A stretch of DNA of 64,000 nt from ATZT02 sp038145175. GTDB lineage: Bacteria; Actinomycetota; Actinomycetes; S36-B12; UBA5976. This document shows, in pieces, positions 8,859-18,106 of this stretch; positions within the stretch are counted from its first letter, which is position 1, and each line of letters starts with the position of its first letter. The position numbers and the translations under genes are program-made. Where the stretch lies: positions 62,001 to 126,000 of the forward strand of contig JAYQPE010000003.1 in assembly GCA_038145175.1 (NCBI GenBank), written 5' to 3'. Below the pieces are notes generated by a model. It did no database searches. It was not told where the DNA came from and was given only the letters and a program-made list of their open reading frames with translations.

Positions 8859-9989
8859 ATGCTTTTGGTTGTCCCCAAAGAAACAAAAGCAGGTGAAAAA
8901 CGGGTAGCTGCCACTCCTTCTACTTTAAATAAATTAATCAAACTTGGTTTTGAAATTCATATTGAAAAAGATGCAGGTTTACCTTCTTTATATCCCGATA
9001 ATGAGTACGAAAAAAATGGGGCAAAAATTGTTTCAGATATAACAAGTTCAATCAAGAATGCTGATGTCATTGCTTCAGTTTCTATTTTAAATTCAAATTT
9101 AGCAAAAAATTTAAAACCTGGAGCAATCTGTTTATCTTTTGCGCAAGCAAAAAGAGATAAAGAAAATATTAGAGAAATAATGAATGCCAAAGCTACACTC
9201 TTATCATTTGATTTTGTACCAAGAATTTCGCGCGCTCAAAGTGCGGATGCATTAACTTCCCAAGCAACTGTCTCTGGTTACCACACGATGGTTACTGCAG
9301 CTTCACTGTTACCAAAAATGTTTCCTTTAGTAATGACAGCATCTGGAACCATACGTCCGTCAAAAGTTCTAGTAATTGGTGCAGGTGTTGCTGGACTTCA
9401 AGTCATGGCAACCGCTAAAAAACTTGGAGCAATTGTTTCTGGATATGACGTAAGGACTGCAAGTAAAGATGAAGTTAAATCAGTTGGTGCAACTTTTATT
9501 GAACTAGATTTACCTGTAGTTGAAGGTTCTGGTGGTTATGCAAAAGAAATGGATCAAGAACGAACTAAATTACAGCAGGAATTATTAACTCCTCACATCA
9601 GTGCAACTGATGTTTTAATCACAACGGCAGCAGTTCCAGGAAGACCTGCCCCAAGATTAGTTACTTCAAAAATGCTTGCTGGAATGAAACCTGGTTCTGT
9701 GATTGCAGACATGGCCGCAGAAAATGGAGGAAATGTCGAAGGTTCTGTTGCAGGACAAGTTATAGAAGTCAATGGTGTAAAAATTTGGGGAGGCCAAAAT
9801 ATCGCCTCAGAAATGGCTCCAGATGCATCATTCTTATATTCAGGAAACGTTATTTCACTTCTTTCTTTCTTGGTTAAAGAATCAAAAATAGTCTTAGACA
9901 AAAATGACGAGGTAATTTCTGGAAGCGCTCTAATCATCGATGGTCAAATTACAAATGAATTTGTTAAAACAGAATTGACTCAGGGGTGA
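8859..9989 (+). CDS. pntAA: NAD(P) transhydrogenase subunit alpha, NAD(H)-binding part
   Basis: Domain I of proton-translocating transhydrogenase, which transfers hydride from NADH to NADP+ using the proton gradient. The 376 residues begin with the AlaDH/PNT N-terminal motif VVPKETKAGEKRVAATP. They contain the Rossmann loop VLVIGAGVAGLQ (about 168-179) and the mobile-loop region with GRPAP. Domain I is a separate subunit, as in Rhodospirillum and Mycobacterium, rather than fused as in E. coli PntA. AAGGAG precedes the ATG. It is first in a three-gene operon. Confidence 0.96.
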   Translation: MLLVVPKETKAGEKRVAATPSTLNKLIKLGFEIHIEKDAGLPSLYPDNEYEKNGAKIVSDITSSIKNADVIASVSILNSNLAKNLKPGAICLSFAQAKRDKENIREIMNAKATLLSFDFVPRISRAQSADALTSQATVSGYHTMVTAASLLPKMFPLVMTASGTIRPSKVLVIGAGVAGLQVMATAKKLGAIVSGYDVRTASKDEVKSVGATFIELDLPVVEGSGGYAKEMDQERTKLQQELLTPHISATDVLITTAAVPGRPAPRLVTSKMLAGMKPGSVIADMAAENGGNVEGSVAGQVIEVNGVKIWGGQNIASEMAPDASFLYSGNVISLLSFLVKESKIVLDKNDEVISGSALIIDGQITNEFVKTELTQG

Positions 9990-9996
9990 TTATTTA

Positions 9997-10299
9997 ATGG
10001 ATGCAGGTATTGCTTTATTAACGATTTTTATATTAAGTATTTTTGTGGGATTTGAAGTTGTTTCTAAAGTTTCCACAATCTTGCACACTCCCCTAATGTC
10101 TGGAGCAAATGCAATTCATGGTGTGATCTTGGTTGGTGCAATTATTGTTACAGGTCATGCAGATTCAAATCTTGAATTATTTTTAGGTTTAGCAGCTGTT
10201 GTGCTCGCCACAATAAATATGGTTGGTGGTTTTGTTGTTACAGACAGAATGCTTGAACTATTTAAATCAAAAAAGAATAAATCAGGTGATAATAAATGA
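9997..10299 (+). CDS. pntAB: NAD(P) transhydrogenase subunit alpha part 2 (membrane)
   Basis: Membrane part of the alpha subunit, contributing to the proton channel (domain II). The 100 residues hold about three hydrophobic helices, with the conserved segment KVSTILHTPLMSGANAIHGV (24-43). It lies 7 bp after pntAA and overlaps pntB by 4 bp. This three-gene organisation is the usual actinobacterial form. Confidence 0.95.
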   Translation: MDAGIALLTIFILSIFVGFEVVSKVSTILHTPLMSGANAIHGVILVGAIIVTGHADSNLELFLGLAAVVLATINMVGGFVVTDRMLELFKSKKNKSGDNK

Positions 10300-11672
10300 C
10301 ACCTGTTTGGTCACAATTAGCTAATCTTGGAGCAGCACTTGCTTTTATTTTTGCACTAAAAGCTCTTTCATCTCCAAAAACTGCAAGACTTGGAAATAGA
10401 GTTGGTGCACTAGGTGCCATTGCTGCTGTGGCAATTGTTTTCTTTTCTGAAAGTAATTTGAAACATTTAAATTGGATTCTCATTGCAGTTGCACTAGGAA
10501 CTATTTTTGGTTTTTTTGCAGCACGCAAAGTGCAAATGACTCAGATGCCACAAATGGTTGCACTTTTCAATGGGGTTGGTGGCGGTGCTGCGATGGCAGT
10601 TTCTGTAATCGAATTTTTAAATGCTGGACAGGAAGAAAGTTTTATAGCTTTACTTGCCACAGTGTTTACGGTAGTTGTTGGTTCCGTTTCATTTACTGGT
10701 TCTATTGTTACCTTCTTAAAGCTTCAAGAGCTAATGACTTCTCGCCCAGTTGTTTTGCCATTTGGTAGAACGATCACAATTGGAACTGCAGTTGCTACTT
10801 TATTTTTCTCCATCTATCTATTAGTTTTCCCAGAAATTTGGGCCTTATGGATTCTGGTGGTCTTATCTTTAATTTTGGGTGTGCTGTTTGTTCTTCCAGT
10901 AGGTGGCGCAGATGTACCTATAGTTATAAGTTTGTTAAACGCATTTACAGGGCTTTCAGTTGCCGCAAGTGGTTATGTTCTAGACAATGTTTTACTTTTA
11001 GTTGCAGGAACTTTAGTCGGTGCCTCTGGAACTTTATTAACTCAATTAATGGCAAAAGCGATGGGTCGACCTTTAACTTCAACTTTATTTGGAGCATTTA
11101 CTGCAACTGCAAGTTCGCAAGCCGCTGCTGCAAGTGATCGCCCAGTAAAAAGTGCTGGACCAAGTGATATTGCCATCATGCTTACTTATGCATCAAAAGT
11201 AATTATTGTTCCCGGTTATGGTCTAGCGGTTGCTCAAGCACAACAAACATTGCGTGAATTAGTTGATTTATTAATTTCAAAAGGTGTTGAAGTCGAATAT
11301 GCAATTCATCCTGTTGCAGGAAGAATGCCTGGACATATGAATGTTTTACTTGCCGAAGCAGATGTTCCATATGAGCAATTGAAAGAAATGGATGAAATTA
11401 ATTCTGAATTTGCAAACACTTCAGTTGCTGTTGTTGTTGGTGCAAATGACGTAGTAAATCCTGCAGCCAGAACAGATTCAACTTCACCAATATTTGGTAT
11501 GCCAATATTAAATGCCGACCAGGCAGAACAAATTGTCTTTATGAAACGATCTATGCGTCCAGGCTTTGCCGGGGTAGAAAACGAATTATTGTTTAACGAA
11601 AAAACAACTTTACTTTTTGGTGATGCCAAAGATTCTCTAGCTAAAGTTGTAGCTGCAGTAAAGACCATGTAA
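10296..11672 (+). CDS. pntB: NAD(P) transhydrogenase subunit beta
   Basis: Beta subunit with membrane domain II and the C-terminal NADP(H)-binding domain III. The first 270 or so residues contain eight or nine hydrophobic helices. The soluble domain begins near residue 285 and includes VIIVPGYGLAVAQAQ, the GRMPGHMNVLLAEADVPY region, and VVVGANDVVNPAA. Length 458 is typical. With PntAA and PntAB it makes a complete transhydrogenase, giving this presumably photoheterotrophic or heterotrophic cell a route to NADPH driven by the proton gradient. Confidence 0.97.
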   Translation: MTPVWSQLANLGAALAFIFALKALSSPKTARLGNRVGALGAIAAVAIVFFSESNLKHLNWILIAVALGTIFGFFAARKVQMTQMPQMVALFNGVGGGAAMAVSVIEFLNAGQEESFIALLATVFTVVVGSVSFTGSIVTFLKLQELMTSRPVVLPFGRTITIGTAVATLFFSIYLLVFPEIWALWILVVLSLILGVLFVLPVGGADVPIVISLLNAFTGLSVAASGYVLDNVLLLVAGTLVGASGTLLTQLMAKAMGRPLTSTLFGAFTATASSQAAAASDRPVKSAGPSDIAIMLTYASKVIIVPGYGLAVAQAQQTLRELVDLLISKGVEVEYAIHPVAGRMPGHMNVLLAEADVPYEQLKEMDEINSEFANTSVAVVVGANDVVNPAARTDSTSPIFGMPILNADQAEQIVFMKRSMRPGFAGVENELLFNEKTTLLFGDAKDSLAKVVAAVKTM

Positions 11673-11701
11673 ATGTTTAAATTTATTAATTAATTCTTAT
11701 A

Positions 11702-12625
11702 ATGACAGATGATAAACAAGTTCCTGTAAAAGTTGTAGATATCGGGAAATCGCTTCCCTTGCATGTTTCCCCTAGTCAACTTTCAAATTTTGATCGTTGT
11801 AACTTGGCATATTGGTTCTCCTCAGTTGCAGGCTGGCGAGAACCTACAACACTTGCTCAAATTATTGGCACACTTGTTCATAATGTTTTAGAAAATTTCT
11901 TAAAAATTAATCAAGAAAATAGAACCAAGGATGCTGCCTGGAATCTGTTAAGAGAAAATGGCGAAGAAATTATCAATATTAATTCTAAATGGTTAAAAGA
12001 AGATGACATAACTACTTTAAAAGATAAAAGTGCAGAGTCTTTAAAGGGTTATTTTGATTTAGAAGATCCAACCAAAATAAAGATCAGTCTAGAAGACTTA
12101 GAAAGACCAATTTCAGCCATTTTTGATTCTGTGAAACTCTACGGTCGTCTTGACCGAATAACAAGAGATGGTTTAGTAAAAATTACTGACTATAAAACCA
12201 GTAAAAAACCAGCTCCTCAATATTTATCGGATTCATTAAGACAAGTAATGCTTTATGCTGCAGGACTTCAAGAAAGTGGAATCAAAGTAGATGAAGTTGA
12301 ACTTATTTATTTGCCAGGTAGAGATCGAGTAAATCGTCCAACCTATAAATCTGCAATCGATCGAGCCGTTCATCACCTTGTGACCTCCCGAAAAAAGATG
12401 GAAAAATCTTTAGAAAAGTTAACTTGGAATGCTAATCCTGGCACAATTTGTAAATCTTGTGCTTTTCTTAAAGTATGTCCTGCGAAAAATACTTCTGCTT
12501 CAATTCCTGGCAGTGATGAATCTGATGAGGTGCTACAGATACTTAATCTAGAAAAAAGAGACCGAAATAAAACAAAAAATCAAAATAATGGTATGGACAT
12601 GCTTCCATTTGGAGAAGAAAATTAA
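11702..12625 (+). CDS. RecB/Cas4-like Fe-S PD-(D/E)XK nuclease
   Basis: Predicted exonuclease with an iron-sulfur cluster. The catalytic core has H60 (GTLVH), D151 in GRLDR, D163-x-K165 in ITDYKTSK, and the QxxxY-type Q181/Y185. Four cysteines suited to a 4Fe-4S cluster are C33 at the N-terminus and C250-x2-C253-x5-C259 near the C-terminus, the AddB/Cas4 arrangement. At 307 residues it is close to the actinobacterial RecB-family protein found in mycobacteria (Rv2119-like). The tail is charged. It shares a TAATG junction with the next, related gene. No helicase partner or cas gene is nearby, so the substrate is unknown. A repair role is inferred. Confidence 0.85.
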   Translation: MTDDKQVPVKVVDIGKSLPLHVSPSQLSNFDRCNLAYWFSSVAGWREPTTLAQIIGTLVHNVLENFLKINQENRTKDAAWNLLRENGEEIININSKWLKEDDITTLKDKSAESLKGYFDLEDPTKIKISLEDLERPISAIFDSVKLYGRLDRITRDGLVKITDYKTSKKPAPQYLSDSLRQVMLYAAGLQESGIKVDEVELIYLPGRDRVNRPTYKSAIDRAVHHLVTSRKKMEKSLEKLTWNANPGTICKSCAFLKVCPAKNTSASIPGSDESDEVLQILNLEKRDRNKTKNQNNGMDMLPFGEEN

Positions 12626-14484
12626 TGACTTACCAAATTGAAGATAATTGGAAACCTGGCTTTGAATATAAAAAATCAGGGTTTTTAAGGATTAGTGCTA
12701 CCCAAATTTCTGCTGACAACGATAAAGCTTGTCTTGATTTTATTTCCTTGAAATCAAGACCTAGTGCAAAAATTACTGATGGCTATGTACCTGTTAGATA
12801 TCTAGATTTTGAGAATTTTCCACTAGGCATAGTTAGAGAAGCTTTGATTTTAGGAATTAACCAAGGATTTCTTACTAAAGAAGATTTTGAGGCAGAGGAA
12901 TTAGCAAAACAACTGTTAGCTGAAATTATCAGCCAAAGTCAAAGACGAATTGAAAAATCCCACGAACTATGGGCCAATCAAGCTCTAATCGGCTATCTGA
13001 AAGCATTTGAAAAAGCCAAAAAAATTGATGATGAAAACGGAATTAAATTTACTGAATTAGAACTCATACAAGCTTTCGATATAGATGATAAACAACATGT
13101 TGAATGGTTTTCTTGGGGAATATTTTTAACAAATCAAGATAACTCTGTAAGGGAATTTAGATTATTAAAGTATTCAAAAGCTGGATTAAGTATTCCTAAT
13201 GAAGTAAAACTTGGAGTTGCACTTCGTATTTTGACTGACGGAGTCTCCCATAGCGAATCAAAATGGAATATTGAAAGAGAACCCGTTTCGAAATTAAATG
13301 AAAACCTTAAAAGAGTAAGAATTAGAGAAGTAGGTTGTTTAGATCAAAGTGTAGCTTTAATCGTTGACACAAATCCAAATGAAGCAAGACATTGGTTTGA
13401 AGAAAAAACTCTTAAGGTAGTTAAAGTAAGAATTAATGGAGGCTTAGCACACCCAAGTTCAAATTGTCGAAATTGTAAAGCAAATTCTTTTTGTCCAACG
13501 TTAGCGATTAAACCGGGAATCCTAGGTATTACTTCTTTCGCGCCATGGCCAAAATCCTATTCCCCATCTAAATTAAATATTTATCGTAAATGTCCGCGAC
13601 AATATTTTTTAATTGAAGAATTAGGTTTACGAACTTTAAGTGAGACCACTTCACAATCTCAACAAAGAGGTCTACTAGTCCACCAATGGCTTGAAAAAGC
13701 ACATAACAGAAGTAAAAAATGTCTGGAGTCTGATTTAGTTATCAGTGACAAACTTGGTGAAGTCAGTAAAGAATTGTCTTGGACTACTAATGAAATAGAT
13801 ATAACCAAAGAGTATTTAAAACAACACATTAGCAATTGCTCAATAGATCTAAATACTAAAGTTGTAACAGAAGCTGAAATAGTTGCTTTTGATACTGATA
13901 GTGATATCACTATTGGAACTAGACCAGATATTTTGTATGTAAGAGAAAATACACTATTTTGGCGAGAAGTAAAAACTACTAATAATATAAAAGAAATTGA
14001 AAATGATTTATTTTTTGATATATATCCACAGTTACCTTTGGCGGTAAAATTAGTTTCAAGTGGTTGCATTCCTAAAGATGTTCTTAGCAAATTAGGAAAT
14101 TTTTCAAAAATTGTAGTAGAACTGGAATTAATTACACCTGATAACCATAAAGTTATTTCTTGGAACAGTAGTGATGCAACAGTTTTAAATAAAGCTTGGT
14201 CTATTTTGGCTGAACAAGTCGATAATTGGGCAAGTGACACTTTATTTGCTCCTTCATCCAATCCGCCATGTAATTGGTGCAAAGTCAAAGATTTCTGCGA
14301 ATTCTCAAATCAAGCTCAAGTCACAGCAGATATCGATGGACTACAAATAGATCTAAAAACAGGAGAAATAATTGAACTAAATCCTGCAAAAAACCTTAAA
14401 GATGAGGAAAGAGTCATTAAAGCTTTAGGTTTATCGGCCTCAATAATGGAAAGTATTCAAGAAGATGATGAAATTCCTTTTTAA
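12625..14484 (+). CDS. Tandem Fe-S nuclease-like protein, N-half degenerate, C-half intact
   Basis: A 619-residue protein apparently built from two RecB/Cas4-like modules. The C-terminal module (about 305-565) has the full set: C323, H353 (RGLLVHQWLE), D435 (GTRPD), E448-x-K450 (WREVK), and C549-x2-C552-x5-C558. The N-terminal module (about 15-295) keeps a matching cysteine frame, C36 and C281-x2-C284-x5-C290. It shows no recognisable GxxD and (D/E)xK residues, so it is probably a structural or DNA-binding pseudo-nuclease. The start codon shares an A with the stop of the preceding nuclease gene, indicating coupled translation and perhaps a complex. Function is unassigned beyond nuclease homology. 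Confidence 0.8.
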   Translation: MTYQIEDNWKPGFEYKKSGFLRISATQISADNDKACLDFISLKSRPSAKITDGYVPVRYLDFENFPLGIVREALILGINQGFLTKEDFEAEELAKQLLAEIISQSQRRIEKSHELWANQALIGYLKAFEKAKKIDDENGIKFTELELIQAFDIDDKQHVEWFSWGIFLTNQDNSVREFRLLKYSKAGLSIPNEVKLGVALRILTDGVSHSESKWNIEREPVSKLNENLKRVRIREVGCLDQSVALIVDTNPNEARHWFEEKTLKVVKVRINGGLAHPSSNCRNCKANSFCPTLAIKPGILGITSFAPWPKSYSPSKLNIYRKCPRQYFLIEELGLRTLSETTSQSQQRGLLVHQWLEKAHNRSKKCLESDLVISDKLGEVSKELSWTTNEIDITKEYLKQHISNCSIDLNTKVVTEAEIVAFDTDSDITIGTRPDILYVRENTLFWREVKTTNNIKEIENDLFFDIYPQLPLAVKLVSSGCIPKDVLSKLGNFSKIVVELELITPDNHKVISWNSSDATVLNKAWSILAEQVDNWASDTLFAPSSNPPCNWCKVKDFCEFSNQAQVTADIDGLQIDLKTGEIIELNPAKNLKDEERVIKALGLSASIMESIQEDDEIPF

Positions 14485-14532
14485 AATTACCCCAAATTTA
14501 ATAGATAATTTTAAAGGTGATTGGATTAATTT

Positions 14533-16038
14533 ATGACTGCTCAATTAATCCAAGTTCCTGATTCTGTGCAAAATCCTGATTCAAACAAGACGAGACAATT
14601 ACTTGCAAAAGTTCCAACAGGATTACTAATAGGCAGTGATTTTGTAAAAGGTGAAAATGAAGATTTTGATGTCCTAGATCCTGCTAATGGTGATTTACTT
14701 ACCAAAGTTTCAAATGCAGGAGTAAAAGATTTGGCAAAAGCCTTAGATATTGCAGTTGTTGCGCAAGAAAAATGGGCAAAAACGGCACCAAGAGTTCGTG
14801 GTGAAGTTTTAAGAAAAACTTTTGAACTAATGATTCAACAAGCCGATGATATTGCATTTTTGATGTCGTTAGAAAATGGAAAAACATTAGTTGATGCAAA
14901 AGCTGAAGTTTTATATGCAGCAGAATTCTTTAGATGGTTTTCAGAAGAAGCAGTCAGAATTGATGGATCATTAAGGCATGCCCCAAGCGGTGCAAACAAA
15001 ATTTTGACATATAAACAACCAATTGGAATAGCTTTTTTGATTACTCCTTGGAATTTTCCAGCTGCGATGTACACCAGAAAAGTTGGCGCAGCACTTGCTG
15101 CAGGTTGTGCAGCCATTTTGAAACCAGCTTCTGAAACTCCATTAACTGCACTGTTAATTAGCAAAATAATGCTTGAAGCAGGTGCACTTCCTGGAACGGT
15201 CACAGTGCTTCAGACAAATAAACCTGGTCCACTAACTGATGCTGCATTAAGTGATGAGCGTGTAGGAAAACTTTCGTTCACTGGTTCTACTGGGATTGGA
15301 AAAATGCTTTTGAAAAAAGCATCTGAAAGAGTTTTGAATTGTTCTATGGAATTAGGTGGTAATGCACCATTCATCGTGTTAGATGATGCAGACATAGATG
15401 CAGCAATTGATGGTGCAATGATTGCCAAAATGCGAAATGGTGGTCAAGCTTGTACTGCTGCAAATAGATTTTTTGTTCAAGATAAAGTTCACGATGAATT
15501 TGTTTCAAAGTTGGCGCAAAGAATGGGTGCATTAAAAGTTGGCCATGGCACAAACGCTGAAACTACGCTTGCTCCACTTGTAAATAGAAAAGCAGTTGGA
15601 TCAGTTGGCGAATTAGTAAAAGATGCTTTAGATAAAGGTGCCAATCAACTTGTGGGTGGAACTACATCTACAGGACCTGGTTGCTATTACCCTGCTACTG
15701 TTTTAGGAAATGTAAAACCAGATGCAAGAATTGTTCAAGAAGAAGTATTTGGTCCAGTTGTCGCAGTTGTAAAAGTCAAAGATGAAAATGAAGCACTAAA
15801 AATTGCAAATAAAAGTGAATATGGTTTAGCAGGATATGTTTACACTAAAAATCTTTCACGAGGATTAAAAGTTTGTGAACAACTTCAAGTTGGAATGATT
15901 GGTTTAAATAGAGGTTTAGTATCTGATCCTTCTGCCCCATTTGGTGGCGTTAAACAATCAGGATTGGGCAGAGAAGGTGGCTATGAAGGAATTGATGAAT
16001 ATCTTGAAATCAAATACGTTGCTACAAGTGATTTTTAA
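14533..16038 (+). CDS. gabD: Succinate-semialdehyde dehydrogenase (NAD(P)+)
   Basis: Aldehyde dehydrogenase family enzyme oxidising succinate semialdehyde to succinate. Such enzymes serve GABA breakdown or a bypass around 2-oxoglutarate dehydrogenase. Catalytic residues are N174 (TPWNFP), K197 (ILKPASETP), E273 (MELGGNAPF) and C307 (NGGQACTAANR). It resembles mycobacterial GabD2-type proteins. The substrate is inferred from similarity and could be another semialdehyde. AAAGGTGAT upstream serves as ribosome site for the ATG at 14533. Its stop overlaps the convergent ftsQ stop by 4 bp, leaving no room for a terminator. Confidence 0.88.
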   Translation: MTAQLIQVPDSVQNPDSNKTRQLLAKVPTGLLIGSDFVKGENEDFDVLDPANGDLLTKVSNAGVKDLAKALDIAVVAQEKWAKTAPRVRGEVLRKTFELMIQQADDIAFLMSLENGKTLVDAKAEVLYAAEFFRWFSEEAVRIDGSLRHAPSGANKILTYKQPIGIAFLITPWNFPAAMYTRKVGAALAAGCAAILKPASETPLTALLISKIMLEAGALPGTVTVLQTNKPGPLTDAALSDERVGKLSFTGSTGIGKMLLKKASERVLNCSMELGGNAPFIVLDDADIDAAIDGAMIAKMRNGGQACTAANRFFVQDKVHDEFVSKLAQRMGALKVGHGTNAETTLAPLVNRKAVGSVGELVKDALDKGANQLVGGTTSTGPGCYYPATVLGNVKPDARIVQEEVFGPVVAVVKVKDENEALKIANKSEYGLAGYVYTKNLSRGLKVCEQLQVGMIGLNRGLVSDPSAPFGGVKQSGLGREGGYEGIDEYLEIKYVATSDF

Positions 16039-16700
16039 GGTTTGACTACTGGCACTTCTGGAGTTGCTACATCATAAGTTGAAGCAGCCATTCTTCTTAA
16101 AACTTTTAATACTGCAGCTTTTTCATTTGCCTTTTCTAAATTTCCCCAATCAACTCGTCGACCACTTGTAAGTAAAAACCATATTGAATTGGGATTATCT
16201 ACTGTTGTGGATACAACTTCAGCCTGAAGCCAAGTTGGAAAACTTTGCCAAGCTTTAATTCCTATCGCTCTATTTTGATCATCACTTCCAAAAATTAAAG
16301 GTAAATTCGCATCAGGAGTTACTGGTTGATATGCCACACCTGATTCATCAATTAAATATCTACCTTCAGGTATGTCGGTAACACCTAAAGGTGTTCTTTC
16401 AACTACTTCTATAACTAATGTCTCTGGCCAACCTCTTCTAACATCAACACTTTTAATCTGGCTTATAGTTTTAATTCTTTGACTTGTTTGATTTACATTT
16501 ACCTTTAATAATTGAATATTTGGTGCAACTTGTGCAAGTTCTAGAATTGATTCTTGTGAAACAACTTGATTTCCTCTGACTTCTACTTTTTTAACCGTTA
16601 AAAGGGTCGAATACCAACCGATATAAATGATGGTTGCAGAAATTGCCAACAGAAAAATAAATAGAAACTGCAAACGTTTTTTAATATGTTTTTTAACCAC
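16035..16700 (-). CDS. ftsQ: Cell division protein FtsQ
   Basis: Divisome scaffold protein bridging early and late components. A short basic cytoplasmic N-terminus is followed by one membrane helix (about 11-29) and a POTRA domain (about 33-100, VKKVEVRGNQVVS...). The beta domain ends around residue 210. The start is GTG. It is the last gene of the dcw cluster in this genome and follows murC by 5 bp. In most Actinobacteria ftsZ would come next, but here the cluster ends against the convergent gabD. Confidence 0.93.
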   Translation of the reverse strand: MVKKHIKKRLQFLFIFLLAISATIIYIGWYSTLLTVKKVEVRGNQVVSQESILELAQVAPNIQLLKVNVNQTSQRIKTISQIKSVDVRRGWPETLVIEVVERTPLGVTDIPEGRYLIDESGVAYQPVTPDANLPLIFGSDDQNRAIGIKAWQSFPTWLQAEVVSTTVDNPNSIWFLLTSGRRVDWGNLEKANEKAAVLKVLRRMAASTYDVATPEVPVVKP

Positions 16701-16705
16701 TGATG

Positions 16706-18106
16706 TTATTTATTTTCTAGAAGATTCAAAACTTCCGGTGCAAGTAAACCAATATCTCCTGCACCCAAAGTCATAATGATGTCATTTGGTTTTGCCCAAG
16801 AAACTAAATGTTTTGCAACTTTGGATAAAGAAGGTTCGAAAATAACTTGTGAATTAGGTAATGGCACAAAAGAAGCCATAGTCTGACCACTTGCTCCAGG
16901 TATAGCTTCCTCGCCTGGTGCAAAAACTTCTAAAACCACCACATTATCTGCAAGACCTAAAGCCTCTCCAAATTCTTTATTAAATAATGCTGTGCGGTAA
17001 TAATGATGTGCTTGAAAAGCGACAATTATCTTTCCGTTTTTTACTACATCTTTCGCAGCTTTTAAAGTTGCAGTAATTTCAGTTGGATGATGAGCGTAAT
17101 CATCATAAACTCTGATTCCATTTACACTTCCTTTAAATTCAAATCTTCTGCGAGTTCCAGAGAAATTCGATATACCTTGTTTGAGTTTTTCAAATTCAAA
17201 TCCCAATTCCAGACCAACAAGAAGTGCTGCAGCAGCATTTAGCGCATTGTGGGTTCCTAAAACTTTAAGACTTATACTTCCAATATCTTTTCCTTTATAA
17301 ATTAAATTAAAGGTTGGTCCTGGAATTCCTAACTTCAAATTACTGATTTTAAGATCACAATTTTCACTTTGTCCATAAGTTAAAACTTTTACTGATTTTG
17401 ATTTTGCCGCAGCAATTAACTTTTGTGCACCTGGATCATCTTGACAAATTACAGCAAAACCATTTCTACTTTTAGTTAGTTCAGTAAATTCCACAAAAGC
17501 TTGTTCAATTCTTTCTAAAGTTTGCCAATGATCAAGGTGATCTGCTTCAACATTTGTCACGATGACAACTTTTGGTGAAAGTTGTAAAAAAGTTCCATCT
17601 GATTCATCAGCTTCAACTACAAAATATTTACTTTCCCCTAAATGCGCATTAGATCCTGTTTCTGACAATTCACTACCGATTGCAAATGTTGGATCTTGGC
17701 CACAAGCCTGCAGCGCAACAGTTACCATAGAGGTTGTGGTTGTTTTTCCATGTGTTCCAGAAACTGCAATAGTTTCAAACTGTCTTGTTAAAACTCCTAA
17801 AGCATCACTTCTTTTTAAAATTCTTAGCCCTAAATCTGTGGCATGCTTTAATTCAATATTATTTTGCTTTATTGCTGTTGAATGAATAATTGTGTCAATA
17901 TTTTCTATATTTTTTATATCGTGACCGATAAAAATTTTTACACCTAGTTTTTTTAAAGCTTCCACTCTTCTTGAATCTTTTGCATCTGAACCACTAACGC
18001 TTATTCCTTGCGCTACCAATAAGCGTGCAATTCCTGACATGCCAGCTCCGCCAATACCAAGAATGTGTACTTTTCCTAATTCCTTTACTTCTTGGTTTGT
18101 ATCCAT
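16706..18106 (-). CDS. murC: UDP-N-acetylmuramate--L-alanine ligase
   Basis: Adds the first amino acid of the peptidoglycan stem peptide, in the cytoplasm. The sequence shows the N-terminal Rossmann loop VHILGIGGAGMSGIARLL (13-30), the ATP P-loop GTHGKTTT (117-124), the EADESDGTFL metal/ATP segment, and the C-terminal YDDYAHHPTEI block. Length 466 is standard. It overlaps the murG stop by one base (TAATG) and precedes ftsQ closely. Confidence 0.97.
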   Translation of the reverse strand: MDTNQEVKELGKVHILGIGGAGMSGIARLLVAQGISVSGSDAKDSRRVEALKKLGVKIFIGHDIKNIENIDTIIHSTAIKQNNIELKHATDLGLRILKRSDALGVLTRQFETIAVSGTHGKTTTTSMVTVALQACGQDPTFAIGSELSETGSNAHLGESKYFVVEADESDGTFLQLSPKVVIVTNVEADHLDHWQTLERIEQAFVEFTELTKSRNGFAVICQDDPGAQKLIAAAKSKSVKVLTYGQSENCDLKISNLKLGIPGPTFNLIYKGKDIGSISLKVLGTHNALNAAAALLVGLELGFEFEKLKQGISNFSGTRRRFEFKGSVNGIRVYDDYAHHPTEITATLKAAKDVVKNGKIIVAFQAHHYYRTALFNKEFGEALGLADNVVVLEVFAPGEEAIPGASGQTMASFVPLPNSQVIFEPSLSKVAKHLVSWAKPNDIIMTLGAGDIGLLAPEVLNLLENK

